Below are positions 6,948 to 14,288 of a DNA stretch of 19,251 nt, piece after piece. Origin of the DNA: an uncultured Senegalimassilia sp. GTDB taxonomy: Bacteria > Actinomycetota > Coriobacteriia > Coriobacteriales > Eggerthellaceae. Position 1 is the stretch's first letter. The number at the start of each line of letters is the position of its first letter. The stretch is taken from positions 1 through 19,251 of the forward strand of contig NZ_CAKTYH010000026.1 in NCBI RefSeq assembly GCF_934632265.1, written 5' to 3'. Below the pieces are notes generated by a model. It saw only the letters and a list, made by a program, of their open reading frames with translations, searched no databases and was not told where the DNA came from. A program made the position numbers and the translations under genes.

Positions 6948-9029
6948 ATGAAATATCAGATCGCAAATGAGCTTCCGGGCCGTTTGCGCGTGACGCTGGC
7001 GGGCCCTGTCCCGCCAGTGGACTTGGATGCGCTGTATCGCGTGCTGGGTAGCTGCCCCGATATCGCGAAGTCAACCGTCTATCCGCGCATCGGCAGCGTT
7101 GCCCTGGTCTACAACGCCGCTCCCGGCGCCCGCGCTCGCGTGCTCGAGCATCTTGCGGGCATCGACGCGGCGGCAATCGCCAAGGCCAAGCAGGGCTGCG
7201 GCCTTGAGATCGCCCCGCGCTCTCATTCCCTGCTCATGGACCTGGCATCGCTGGTAGGCTTCCATTTCATGCGCCGTTGGTTCCTGCCTGCGCCCTTGGC
7301 GGCCGCTTGGACGGCCTTCGCCTACCGCAAGTTCCTGTTCGCCGGCCTGAAGTCGCTGGCGGCGGGCCGGCTGGACGTGCCTGTGCTCGATGCGGCGGCC
7401 ATCGGCATCTCGTTCGCGAAGCGCGACCCGCGCACGGCGGGGCTCACCATGCTTCTGCTCAACGTGGGCGAGACGCTTGAGGAGTATACGCGCAGCCGCT
7501 CGGAGGGCGCGCTCATCAACGCGCTGCTCGACCTGCCCGAGACCGCCCAGCTGGTGGAGGGCGACACCGAGGTGCAGGTTCCTTCCGGCTCCCTGCGACA
7601 AGGCCAGCTCATCGCCGTGCGCACCGGCATGCCCGTGTGCGTGGACGGCACGGTGGTGCGCGGGTGCGCCATGGTCAACCAGGCGGCGCTCACGGGCGAG
7701 CCTCTGGCCGTGGAGCGCACCGTAGGCGACGACGTGTTCGCCGGCACGGCGGTGGAGGACGGCGAGATCATCGTCGAGGTGAAGGCCAACGAGGGTCAGA
7801 CGAAGCTGCGCACTATCGTGAACCTGGTCGAGCAGACCGAGTCCTATAAGTCGCAGACGCAGTCGCGCATGGAGCGCCTTGCCGACCGCATCGTGCCGTG
7901 GAACTTCCTGCTCGCCGGCATCGTGGCGCTCACCACGCGCAGTCTGGTGAAGACCTCGGCCGCCCTTATGGTCGACTACTCCTGCGCGCTCAAGCTCACC
8001 GGCTCCATAGCCGTGTTGTCTGCCATGAGCCAGTCGGCCCAAGCGGGCTTCACCGTGAAAGGTTCGCAGCACTTCGAGTCCATGGCGCAGGCCGACGTCA
8101 TCGTGTTCGACAAAACGGGCACGCTCACCGAGGCCGCCCCGCAGGTGGCGCGCGTGCTTTCGCTTGATGGTTGGGACGATGACGAGGTGCTTCGCTTCGC
8201 CGCATGCCTGGAGGAGCACTTCCCGCACCCGGTGGCGCGCGCCGTCGTGCGCGCAGCGGCCGACAAGGGGCTGGAACACCGCGAGCGCCATGCTGAGGTC
8301 GAGTACATCGTGGCGCACGGCATAGCCAGCTCGCTCGACGGCAAGCGCGTGGTCATCGGCTCGGAGCACTTCGTCGTGGATGACGAGCGGGTCGAGATCT
8401 CCGAAGCGCAGAAGGACCTTATCGCGCGGGAAACCGAGGGCCTCTCGCCGCTCTACCTTGCGGTGGACGGCAAGCTCATGGGCGTCATCGGCGTCCAGGA
8501 CCCGCTCAAGGCCGGCGTTCCCGAGGCCATCGCCGCGCTTCGCCGCCAAGGGTTCTCCCGCGTCATCATGCTCACGGGCGACAACGAGCGCACCGCGGCG
8601 CGCATCGCCGCGCGAGCCGGCGTCTCCGAGTTCCACGCGAACCTGCTTCCCGAGGATAAGTATGCGTTCATCGAGAAGCTCAAGGCGGAGGGCGCGCACG
8701 TGGTCATGGTCGGCGACGGCGTCAACGACGCCCCGGCCTTGGCGCTCGCCGACGTGGGCATCGCCATGGGGCAGGGGACCGCAGTGGCCAAGGAGGTGGC
8801 CGACATCACGCTCACGGGCGGCCAGCTCGGCTCCATCGTGGCGCTGCGCCGCATGAGCGAGGGCCTCATGGGTCGCCTGAACGGCAGCTTCAAGGAGGTC
8901 ATGGTCATCAACTCGACGCTGCTGGCCGCCGGCATCGGCGGCGTCATCTCCCCGCAGATGTCCTCGCTTCTGCACAACGCCTCCACCGTCGCGCTGTCCA
9001 TGCGCAACGGCAAGCGCTACGACGCATAG
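6948..9029 (+). CDS. Heavy-metal translocating P-type ATPase (P1B-like) with SCA membrane motif
   Basis: This 693-residue integral membrane pump has the full P-type catalytic core: TGEP actuator motif (249-252), phosphorylation site DKTGT (D388), the HP motif of P1B nucleotide domains (H427-P428) and GDGVND (589-594). The N-terminal about 80 residues resemble a heavy-metal-associated fold (LPGRLRVTLAGP...) but lack the CXXC metal site. The metal-selecting helix before the phosphorylation domain reads DYSCALKLTGS, with Ser345-Cys346-Ala347 where Cu and Zn/Cd pumps have CPC. Hydrophobic segments lie near 100-165, 318-365 and 655-680. The C-terminus has the HNASTVALSMRNGKRY signature. The substrate metal cannot be read from this: it is not a typical CPC Cu or Zn pump. 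The start ATG is 15 bp after the small membrane protein gene; the ribosome-binding site (GAAGACG) is weak, suggesting translational coupling. Confidence 0.93.
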   Translation: MKYQIANELPGRLRVTLAGPVPPVDLDALYRVLGSCPDIAKSTVYPRIGSVALVYNAAPGARARVLEHLAGIDAAAIAKAKQGCGLEIAPRSHSLLMDLASLVGFHFMRRWFLPAPLAAAWTAFAYRKFLFAGLKSLAAGRLDVPVLDAAAIGISFAKRDPRTAGLTMLLLNVGETLEEYTRSRSEGALINALLDLPETAQLVEGDTEVQVPSGSLRQGQLIAVRTGMPVCVDGTVVRGCAMVNQAALTGEPLAVERTVGDDVFAGTAVEDGEIIVEVKANEGQTKLRTIVNLVEQTESYKSQTQSRMERLADRIVPWNFLLAGIVALTTRSLVKTSAALMVDYSCALKLTGSIAVLSAMSQSAQAGFTVKGSQHFESMAQADVIVFDKTGTLTEAAPQVARVLSLDGWDDDEVLRFAACLEEHFPHPVARAVVRAAADKGLEHRERHAEVEYIVAHGIASSLDGKRVVIGSEHFVVDDERVEISEAQKDLIARETEGLSPLYLAVDGKLMGVIGVQDPLKAGVPEAIAALRRQGFSRVIMLTGDNERTAARIAARAGVSEFHANLLPEDKYAFIEKLKAEGAHVVMVGDGVNDAPALALADVGIAMGQGTAVAKEVADITLTGGQLGSIVALRRMSEGLMGRLNGSFKEVMVINSTLLAAGIGGVISPQMSSLLHNASTVALSMRNGKRYDA

Positions 9030-9054
9030 GCCCGTCGGGAGCCCGTGGGCGCTA

Positions 9055-9129
9055 GCCGATGGGCGGTCGCGTGCCGAGGGCCGGCACCCGCTGGTGTCCA
9101 ACGGCCGATGGGCGGCAGCGTGCCCAGGG
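9055..9129 (+). repeat. Imperfect direct repeat, 2 x 26 bp
   Basis: Copies at 9055-9080 and 9104-9129, both starting GCCGATGGGCGG, agree at 23 of 26 positions by my count. A weaker partial match lies near 9041-9052. It lies in the 3' flank of the ATPase gene, and no coding function is apparent. Confidence 0.65.
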
Positions 9130-9135
9130 TTCGCG

Positions 9136-9207
9136 GCTTCGCCTTCGGAAAGGGGTTCTCGAACTCATCCGGACGTGTACGGCTGAGTTCGAGAACAAAA
9201 GCGAAGC
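9136..9207. repeat. Nested inverted repeat upstream of rpsB
   Basis: The inner arms are GTTCTCGAACTCA (9155-9167) and TGAGTTCGAGAAC (9184-9196), a perfect 13 bp. The outer arms are GCTTCGC (9136-9142) and GCGAAGC (9201-9207). Neither strand has a T-tract, so it is not a standard terminator. It could be an operator, a read-through processing site or a 3' end structure for the ATPase transcript. Confidence 0.6.
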
Positions 9208-9278
9208 GTTCGGATGAGGTTGCGAATCAAGCACCCGTCGGCATTTCGTGAAAACATGGACGAACATCGACGCCCCCG

Positions 9279-9307
9279 TTGCAAACACCCGGGGGCGTTG
9301 TTATAAT
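9279..9307 (+). promoter_or_regulatory. rpsB-tsf promoter
   Basis: TTGCAA (9279-9284), a 17-bp spacer and a perfect TATAAT (9302-9307) predict transcription from about 9314. The -35 element lies in the loop of a hairpin with arms CGCCCCCG (9271-9278) and CGGGGGCG (9290-9297), which may terminate or insulate upstream transcription. Confidence 0.82.
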
Positions 9308-9330
9308 CCGAGGGCTGTTTTATCACACAT

Positions 9331-9394
9331 GCGTGCGCGACCCTTCCCGCTAGTGGCCGAAATCGGTTGCGGGTGAAAGGGGATGACCGTACGC
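9331..9394 (+). ncRNA. Structured rpsB leader RNA, candidate S2 autoregulatory element
   Basis: Four nested helices can form in the leader. P1 is GCGTGCG (9331-9337) with CGTACGC (9388-9394), one G-T wobble. P2 is CCCTT (9341-9345) with AAGGG (9377-9381). P3 is CCCGC (9346-9350) with GCGGG (9369-9373). P4 is GCCG (9356-9359) with CGGT (9364-9367) around an AAAT loop. Small internal loops separate them. P1 ends directly before AGAGGA and the rpsB start. In E. coli, S2 represses its own rpsB-tsf mRNA through leader structure; that this leader does the same is inference. Confidence 0.6.
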
Positions 9395-9419
9395 AGAGGA
9401 CTAACGAATGGAGAATGTC

Positions 9420-10163
9420 ATGGCAAAGATCAGCATTCAGACCCTGCTCGACGCAGGCGCGCACTTCGGTCATCAGAAGCGCCGTTGGAACCCCAAGATG
9501 AAGCCGTTCATCTTCGGCGCCCGCGGTGACATCTACATCCTGGACCTGAAGCAGTCCCTCATGGGCATGGACCAGGCTTACACCTTCGTCTCCAACGTCG
9601 CCAAGAACGGCGGCTCCGTCCTGTTCGTCGGCACGAAGAAGCAGGCCCAGGAGGCCGTCGCCGACGCCGCCAACCGTTGCGGCATGCCCTACGTCAACTC
9701 CCGTTGGCTCGGCGGCATGCTCACCAACTTCGTGACCATCCGCTCCCGCGTCACCCGCATGGAGGAGCTGGAGGCCATGGAGGCCGACGGCCGTATGGCG
9801 CTGCTGCCGAAGAAGGAGCAGATCCTGCTGCGCAAGGAGCTGTCCAAGCTGCAGCTCAACCTCAACGGCATCCGCAACATGAAGCGCGTCCCCGACGCCA
9901 TCTTCGTGATCGACACCAACCGCGAGGAGATCGCCATCCGCGAGGCTCATCGTCTGAACATCCCCGTGGTGGGCACGCTGGACACCAACTGCGATCCCGA
10001 TGACGTCGAGTACGGCATCCCGGCCAACGACGACGCCATCCGCTCCGTCAAGCTGCTGGCCGACTTCATCGCCGACGCCGTCGTCGCCGGCACCGGCGCT
10101 CCCGTTTCCGCTGAGGAAATGGCTGCTCCGGCTGCCGAGGCTGCCGCTCCTGCCGCCGAATAG
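9420..10163 (+). CDS. rpsB: 30S ribosomal protein S2
   Basis: S2 is a late-assembling protein of the small subunit, at the back of the head-body junction, and is needed for S1 recruitment where S1 exists. The 247-residue product begins with the family consensus MAKISIQTLLDAGAHFGHQKRRWNPKM, which supports ATG 9420 with GGAG 6 nt upstream. An in-frame ATG at 9408 preceded by GAGG would add MENV. Conserved stretches include FIFGARGDIYILDL, FVGTKKQAQEAV, VNSRWLGGMLTNF and IFVIDTNREEIAIREA. The tail (about 225-247) is a low-complexity Ala/Glu/Pro extension. It has its own promoter and structured leader and is followed by tsf after 120 bp. Confidence 0.98.
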   Translation: MAKISIQTLLDAGAHFGHQKRRWNPKMKPFIFGARGDIYILDLKQSLMGMDQAYTFVSNVAKNGGSVLFVGTKKQAQEAVADAANRCGMPYVNSRWLGGMLTNFVTIRSRVTRMEELEAMEADGRMALLPKKEQILLRKELSKLQLNLNGIRNMKRVPDAIFVIDTNREEIAIREAHRLNIPVVGTLDTNCDPDDVEYGIPANDDAIRSVKLLADFIADAVVAGTGAPVSAEEMAAPAAEAAAPAAE

Positions 10164-10165
10164 GC

Positions 10166-10207
10166 ACGGGGCCTAACCCACTGGTGTTGCACGCCGTGGG
10201 TCCCCGT
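10166..10207 (+). promoter_or_regulatory. Two-part hairpin right after the rpsB stop
   Basis: ACGGGG (10166-10171) pairs with CCCCGT (10202-10207) and ACCCAC (10176-10181) pairs with GTGGGT (10196-10201), separated by a CCTA bulge. There is no T-tract. It may attenuate or stabilise the mRNA between rpsB and tsf. Confidence 0.5.
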
Positions 10208-10237
10208 AGGGCGGCCGACGGCGTTCGAGGTTATTAA

Positions 10238-10259
10238 CGGCGGCGCTCAGGCGCCGCCG
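10238..10259 (+). promoter_or_regulatory. GC-rich tetraloop hairpin before the tsf start
   Basis: A perfect 9-bp stem, CGGCGGCGC (10238-10246) and GCGCCGCCG (10251-10259), with TCAG loop, ends about 13 nt before the tsf ribosome-binding site AAGGA. Without a T-tract it is unlikely to be a full terminator; it may set the rpsB:tsf ratio. Confidence 0.5.
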
Positions 10260-10283
10260 CAACAAGGATAGAAAGGATCCAAC

Positions 10284-11150
10284 GTGGCTGCTATCACCGC
10301 TTCCATGGTCAAGGAACTGCGCGAGATGACCGACGCCGGCATGATGGAGTGCAAGAAGGCGCTCGTCGAGGCCGATGGCGATATGGAGAAGGCCGTCGAC
10401 GTGCTGCGCACCCGCGGTCTGGCCGCTGCCGCCAAGAAGGCCGGCCGCGCCACCAACGAGGGCACCGTCATGACCGTTCTGGCAGATGATGCCAAGTCCG
10501 CTGCCGTCGTCGAGCTGAACTGCGAGACCGACTTCGTGGGCATGAACGAGAAGTTCAAGGCTTACGCCGAGAAGCTGGGCCGCGCCGCTCTGGCCGCCAA
10601 CGCCGCCGATGTCGAGGCTCTGCGCGCCTCCACCTTCGAGGGCGAGCCGGTCGAGGACATCCTCACCGACGCCATCCACGTGCTGGGCGAGAACATCCAG
10701 CTCCCCCGCGCCACCACCGTCAACGCCGGTGGCATCGCCTCCTACATCCACGGCGGCGGCAAGATCGGCGTTCTGGTGACCTTCGACGTCGAGGGCATCG
10801 ACCCCGCTTCCGAGGGCTTCCAGGCTTACGGCCGCGACGTCGCCATGCAGGTTGCCGCCGCTTCCCCGGTGTCCGCCAACCGCGAGTCCGTGCCGGCAGA
10901 GGTCGTCGAGCATGAGATGGGCATCTACAAGGCTCAGGCTGCCGAGTCCGGCAAGCCCGAGGCCATCCAGGAGAAGATGGCTACCGGCCGTATGGAGAAG
11001 TTCTACAAGGAGAACTGCCTGACCGAGCAGGCCTTCGTCAAGAACCCCGATCAGTCCATCAACCAGTACACCGACGAGTGCGCCAAGAACCTGGGCGGCA
11101 CCATCAAGGTGACCGGCTTCGTGCGCTGGGCTCTGGGCGAGACCGCGTAA
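10284..11150 (+). CDS. tsf: Elongation factor Ts
   Basis: EF-Ts exchanges GDP for GTP on EF-Tu. The 288-residue product has the N-terminal UBA-like helix bundle with TDAGMMECKKAL (16-27) that contacts EF-Tu, the conserved NCETDFVGMNEKF (starting at 79) and the two-part core dimerisation domain, so it is a full-length bacterial form. The start is GTG 10284, giving MAAITASMVKELREMTDAG as expected; AAGGA lies about 6 nt upstream. It pairs with rpsB as in most bacteria. A terminator hairpin lies about 200 bp after the stop. Confidence 0.98.
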   Translation: MAAITASMVKELREMTDAGMMECKKALVEADGDMEKAVDVLRTRGLAAAAKKAGRATNEGTVMTVLADDAKSAAVVELNCETDFVGMNEKFKAYAEKLGRAALAANAADVEALRASTFEGEPVEDILTDAIHVLGENIQLPRATTVNAGGIASYIHGGGKIGVLVTFDVEGIDPASEGFQAYGRDVAMQVAAASPVSANRESVPAEVVEHEMGIYKAQAAESGKPEAIQEKMATGRMEKFYKENCLTEQAFVKNPDQSINQYTDECAKNLGGTIKVTGFVRWALGETA

Positions 11151-11353
11151 CCCACGCTTTTCGTCATATAGCAAGCGAATCGCGAACGCTGCGGGCTGCT
11201 TCCGCGTCCTGCATCCGCCTTCATGCTGCGACATCGGCCGTCGATGCCGCAGCGGAGGGGCGGGCGCTAGGCGCGGGGCGGCCCGTTTCACGTTTTCGGG
11301 CGCACTTCGCGTTTTCGCGTCCGCGATTGCATAGTACGTTTGCTTTCATCGTG

Positions 11354-11380
11354 AAGGCCCGCCTTGCGCGGGCCTTCGCT
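11354..11380 (+). terminator. tsf terminator
   Basis: AAGGCCCGC (11354-11362) and GCGGGCCTT (11368-11376) form a perfect 9-bp stem with CTTGC loop, followed by CGCTTT. The roughly 200 bp between the tsf stop and this hairpin hold no recognisable gene. Confidence 0.75.
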
Positions 11381-11381
11381 T

Positions 11382-11387
11382 TATAAT
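11382..11387 (+). promoter_or_regulatory. Probable -10 element of the murA promoter
   Basis: A perfect TATAAT stands 37 bp before the murA start. The -35 is poor; any -35 would fall inside the tsf terminator stem (for example GCCTTG at 11361-11366, 15-bp spacer). The call rests on the -10 alone. Confidence 0.5.
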
Positions 11388-11423
11388 GGGCTTTCGCAAT
11401 CTAGTTCATTCAGGGGGGTTTGC

Positions 11424-12707
11424 ATGTCTGAGAAAGAGATCGTCGTCGTCGAGGGCAACAACGTCCTTTCCGGCGAGGTGAGGGTTTCCGGCGCGAAGAA
11501 CTCGGCTTTGAAGCTTATCGCCGCCTCGCTTTTGGGCCAGGGCGCCTCAACGCTGCACAACGTGCCCCTTATCAGTGATATCGTCGTCATGTCGGAGGTG
11601 CTCGAGTGCCTCGGCGCCACCGTGAAGCGCGATGGCCATACCATGGTCATCGACACCGCTCAGGTGACGTCCCATGAAACGCCTTACGAGCTGGTTTCGA
11701 AGATGCGCGCGTCCATCAGCGTGCTCGGCCCGCTGGTGGCGCGTTTCGGCCAGGCGCGCGTTGCCATGCCCGGCGGCTGCCAGATCGGCGCCCGCAAGAT
11801 CGATATGCACTTGGTTGGCCTTGAGGCCCTGGGCGTGGAGTTCACCGTCGATCACGGCTATCTGAACGCCCACACGCCCAACGGCCTGCACGGCGCCGAC
11901 GTCACGCTGGAGTTCCCCAGCGTGGGCGCCACCGAGAACTGCCTTATGGCGGCCGTCACCGCTCACGGTACCACCTGCATCGAGAACGCCGCGCGCGAGC
12001 CTGAGATCGTCGATTTGGCGAACATGCTCAACGCCATGGGCGGCAAGGTCAGCGGCGCCGGCTCGTCCATTATCCAGGTGGAGGGCGTGCCGCTGGAAAG
12101 CCTGCATCCCTGCGAGCACACCACGGTGGGCGATCGCATCGAGGCCGGCACCTTCTTGGCAGGCGGTGCGCTTACCGGCGGCCCTGTCACGGTGCGCGGC
12201 ATCGACCCGTCGTACCTGCCTATGGCCATCATGAAACTGCGCGCCATGGGCTGCTGCGTCGAGGCGGGGGACGATTGGATCACGTGCAGCCGCAACCAGC
12301 CGCTGCAGCCCACCGATATCCAAACGCTTCCGCACCCGGGCTTCCCGACCGACCTGCAGGCCCAGTTCATGCTGCTGTGCAGCTTGGCGCACGGCACCTC
12401 CATGGTCACCGAGAACGTCTTCGAGAACCGCTTCATGTTCGCCAGCGAGCTTGCTCGCATGGGCGCCGATATCACGATCGAGGATCATCATGCGCTCGTG
12501 CGCGGCGTCAACGACCTGCAGGGCACCGACGTGTCCTCCACCGACCTGCGCGCCGGCGCGGCGTTGGTGCTGGCAGGCATCGTGGCAGAAGGCGAAACCC
12601 GCGTGCACAACATCAAGCACATCGACCGCGGCTACGAGGATTACTGCGGCAAACTCTCCCAGCTCGGCGCCAACGTGTCGCGTCGCCAGGTTGGCGCGGC
12701 CGAATAG
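11424..12707 (+). CDS. murA: UDP-N-acetylglucosamine 1-carboxyvinyltransferase
   Basis: MurA transfers enolpyruvate from PEP to UDP-GlcNAc, the first committed step of peptidoglycan synthesis, in the cytoplasm. The 427-residue product has the family length. Visible motifs are SGAKNSALK (K25-N26, substrate contact), the catalytic loop PGGCQIGARKIDMHL with Cys119 (the fosfomycin target cysteine), EFPSVGATEN, GDRIEAGTF, and FPTDLQAQFM with the conserved Asp. I chose ATG 11424 because AGGGGGG stands 5 nt upstream and the family N-terminus follows directly; the frame is open a further 20 codons upstream through the terminator and promoter. The LCP-family gene begins 15 bp after the stop, suggesting one wall-synthesis operon. 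Confidence 0.97.
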   Translation: MSEKEIVVVEGNNVLSGEVRVSGAKNSALKLIAASLLGQGASTLHNVPLISDIVVMSEVLECLGATVKRDGHTMVIDTAQVTSHETPYELVSKMRASISVLGPLVARFGQARVAMPGGCQIGARKIDMHLVGLEALGVEFTVDHGYLNAHTPNGLHGADVTLEFPSVGATENCLMAAVTAHGTTCIENAAREPEIVDLANMLNAMGGKVSGAGSSIIQVEGVPLESLHPCEHTTVGDRIEAGTFLAGGALTGGPVTVRGIDPSYLPMAIMKLRAMGCCVEAGDDWITCSRNQPLQPTDIQTLPHPGFPTDLQAQFMLLCSLAHGTSMVTENVFENRFMFASELARMGADITIEDHHALVRGVNDLQGTDVSSTDLRAGAALVLAGIVAEGETRVHNIKHIDRGYEDYCGKLSQLGANVSRRQVGAAE

Positions 12708-12722
12708 CCGGACGGGAGCGCC

Positions 12723-14201
12723 ATGGTCAGGAAACGCAAGGACATCACGCAGATCAACTCCAAGCTCACCTCGCGCCGTATGCGCAGCGCAACCTTGGGA
12801 ACGCACGTCCCCAAGGTGCGCCCGGCGCACATGAACGCCGATCAGGTGGGCTTTTCCAGCCCGCGTAGGCAGAAACGCGCTCAGCGCGGCTACGTGAACA
12901 ACGTCATGCCCAGCGCCCAAGGCCCGCGAAGCCGTACCGGGTATGCCAGGGGCCTCGAGTTCTCCCCGGGCGTCAAGCGCCGCACGCTTGCGAAGCGCGT
13001 GGGCATCGCCGTGGCGGTGGTGGCGGTTTTGGCCGCCGTGGCCTATGGCGTTGGCTCGTTCACCCTTATGGGAAACCTTAACGGCAAGCTGGAGCTCAAG
13101 GGCTCCGATGCCGCCAAGGCGCTTACCGCCGTGAAATCCGGCGATTCCTTCTACACGCTCGTCGTGGCAGAGCTCGATACGCCGGGCATGCCGAACTCCG
13201 CCGAGGGTCCCGATGCGCTTGCCCTGGTGCGAACCGATTCCTCGGGCAAAAACGCTTGCATCATCAGCATCCCCGCCGACGTGCAGGTGTCGTTGAAGGA
13301 CGGCAAGTATTACCCCATCAGGCAGGCGAGCGTGCGCGAAAGCGACGCCAGCCTGGTCAGCGCCGTTGCGAACTTCGCCGATGTGAAGATCTCGCACGTG
13401 GTCAAGATCGACGCCGCTGGTCTGGTGCAGCTGGTGGACACGCTTGGCGGCGTGGATGTGGGCCTTTCCGAAGAGGTGGACGACCCCAACGCCGGCAGCG
13501 TGTATCTGCCCGCAGGCAGCCAAACGCTTACCGGCGAGGGGGCCCTTACGTTGGCGCGCGCCACCAATTTCGAGTCGCCTAGGCAAACCCAGGCGGAAAA
13601 CCAGCGCAAGCTGCTCGAGGCGGTGTCGCTGCGCATGGTGTCGGGAGGCAAGTCCGGTCTGGTCGGCCTGCTCGATCAGCTGCAAGGGGCATTCGGCACC
13701 GATATGGGATCAAGCGATGCGCTGTCTTTGGCCGAGGGCCTCAAAGGCATGAGCGCTGATTCCATTACGGGCGCGCTCGTCCCCGGCTATGTCACGCAAA
13801 GCGATGGTCAAGACGTGTTCGCGGTGTCGAATTCCGCATGGTCGGAGATGATGGACCGCGTCGATTCGGGGCAGGAGCCCGCCGAGCAAGCGCAGGCGGC
13901 CACCACCGATCCCGGCAGCTTCACCATCACGCTGAAAAACGGCGGCGGCATCACGGGCGCGGCGGCATCCATGGAGTCCACGCTCACCTCGAAGGGCTTC
14001 AAGGTGTCTGAGACGGGCAACACCGACACTTCCGTGTACAGCGAAACGCTGGTCATCTATAACTCCAGCGATGCTCAGCCGGCCGCGCAGACCGTGCTCG
14101 ATGCCATGGGGGTGGGGCGTTTGGTCCAGAACACCGGCGCCTATTCGTTCGGCACCGATGTGCTGGTCATTCTGGGCAAGGACTGGAAACCCTCATCGTA
14201 A
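12723..14201 (+). CDS. LytR-CpsA-Psr (LCP) family protein with LytR_C domain, divergent active site
   Basis: LCP proteins transfer lipid-linked glycopolymers onto peptidoglycan at the outer face of the membrane. This 492-residue protein has a long basic cytoplasmic N-terminus (1-90), one transmembrane helix (about 93-113), an LCP domain (about 140-310, with LVDTLGGVDVGL and GEGALTLARAT) and a LytR_C domain (about 398-490) ending VLVILGKDWKP. Classical LCP enzymes have SIPRDT and paired arginines in an R-x-R...R..RQ pattern that binds the pyrophosphate. Here the first reads SIPADVQV (A185), and the second has R279 followed by Thr281, then SPRQTQAENQRK. The family is clear, but catalysis may be altered or absent. 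The start ATG has GGGAG 5 nt upstream and follows murA by 15 bp. Confidence 0.85.
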   Translation: MVRKRKDITQINSKLTSRRMRSATLGTHVPKVRPAHMNADQVGFSSPRRQKRAQRGYVNNVMPSAQGPRSRTGYARGLEFSPGVKRRTLAKRVGIAVAVVAVLAAVAYGVGSFTLMGNLNGKLELKGSDAAKALTAVKSGDSFYTLVVAELDTPGMPNSAEGPDALALVRTDSSGKNACIISIPADVQVSLKDGKYYPIRQASVRESDASLVSAVANFADVKISHVVKIDAAGLVQLVDTLGGVDVGLSEEVDDPNAGSVYLPAGSQTLTGEGALTLARATNFESPRQTQAENQRKLLEAVSLRMVSGGKSGLVGLLDQLQGAFGTDMGSSDALSLAEGLKGMSADSITGALVPGYVTQSDGQDVFAVSNSAWSEMMDRVDSGQEPAEQAQAATTDPGSFTITLKNGGGITGAAASMESTLTSKGFKVSETGNTDTSVYSETLVIYNSSDAQPAAQTVLDAMGVGRLVQNTGAYSFGTDVLVILGKDWKPSS

Positions 14202-14212
14202 CCCCATCCAAA

Positions 14213-14246
14213 CGCCCGACGGCACCATCGGGCGCTGTGGTAGAAT
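14213..14246 (+). promoter_or_regulatory. Hairpin and extended -10 promoter before the NifU-like gene
   Basis: CGCCCGA (14213-14219) and TCGGGCG (14228-14234) form a 7-bp stem without a T-tract. Directly after it comes TGG-TAGAAT (14238-14246), an extended -10 element that would start transcription near 14253. No good -35 is seen. Confidence 0.5.
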
Positions 14247-14288
14247 CGCTCATGATGAACATAAGACCGAAAGGCAAAGGAGAACCCC

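Noticed and set aside
7071-9101. 676-codon open frame antisense to the P-type ATPase
   Set aside because: Same GC-shadow composition and no domain; the plus strand carries all P-type motifs.
9055-9129. Possible CRISPR array
   Set aside because: Only two imperfect copies, with no further units at regular spacing and no cas genes.
9155-9196. LexA/SOS box
   Set aside because: The half-sites resemble TCGAAC/GTTCGA but lie far more than 4 bp apart.
9045-9251. 68-codon open frame between the ATPase and rpsB
   Set aside because: It consists of the repeat block, lacks a ribosome-binding site and has shadow-like composition.
11547-13685. 712-codon open frame antisense to murA and the LCP gene
   Set aside because: A codon-position shadow common in GC-rich DNA; its product is low-complexity His/Ala/Gly/Arg without any domain.
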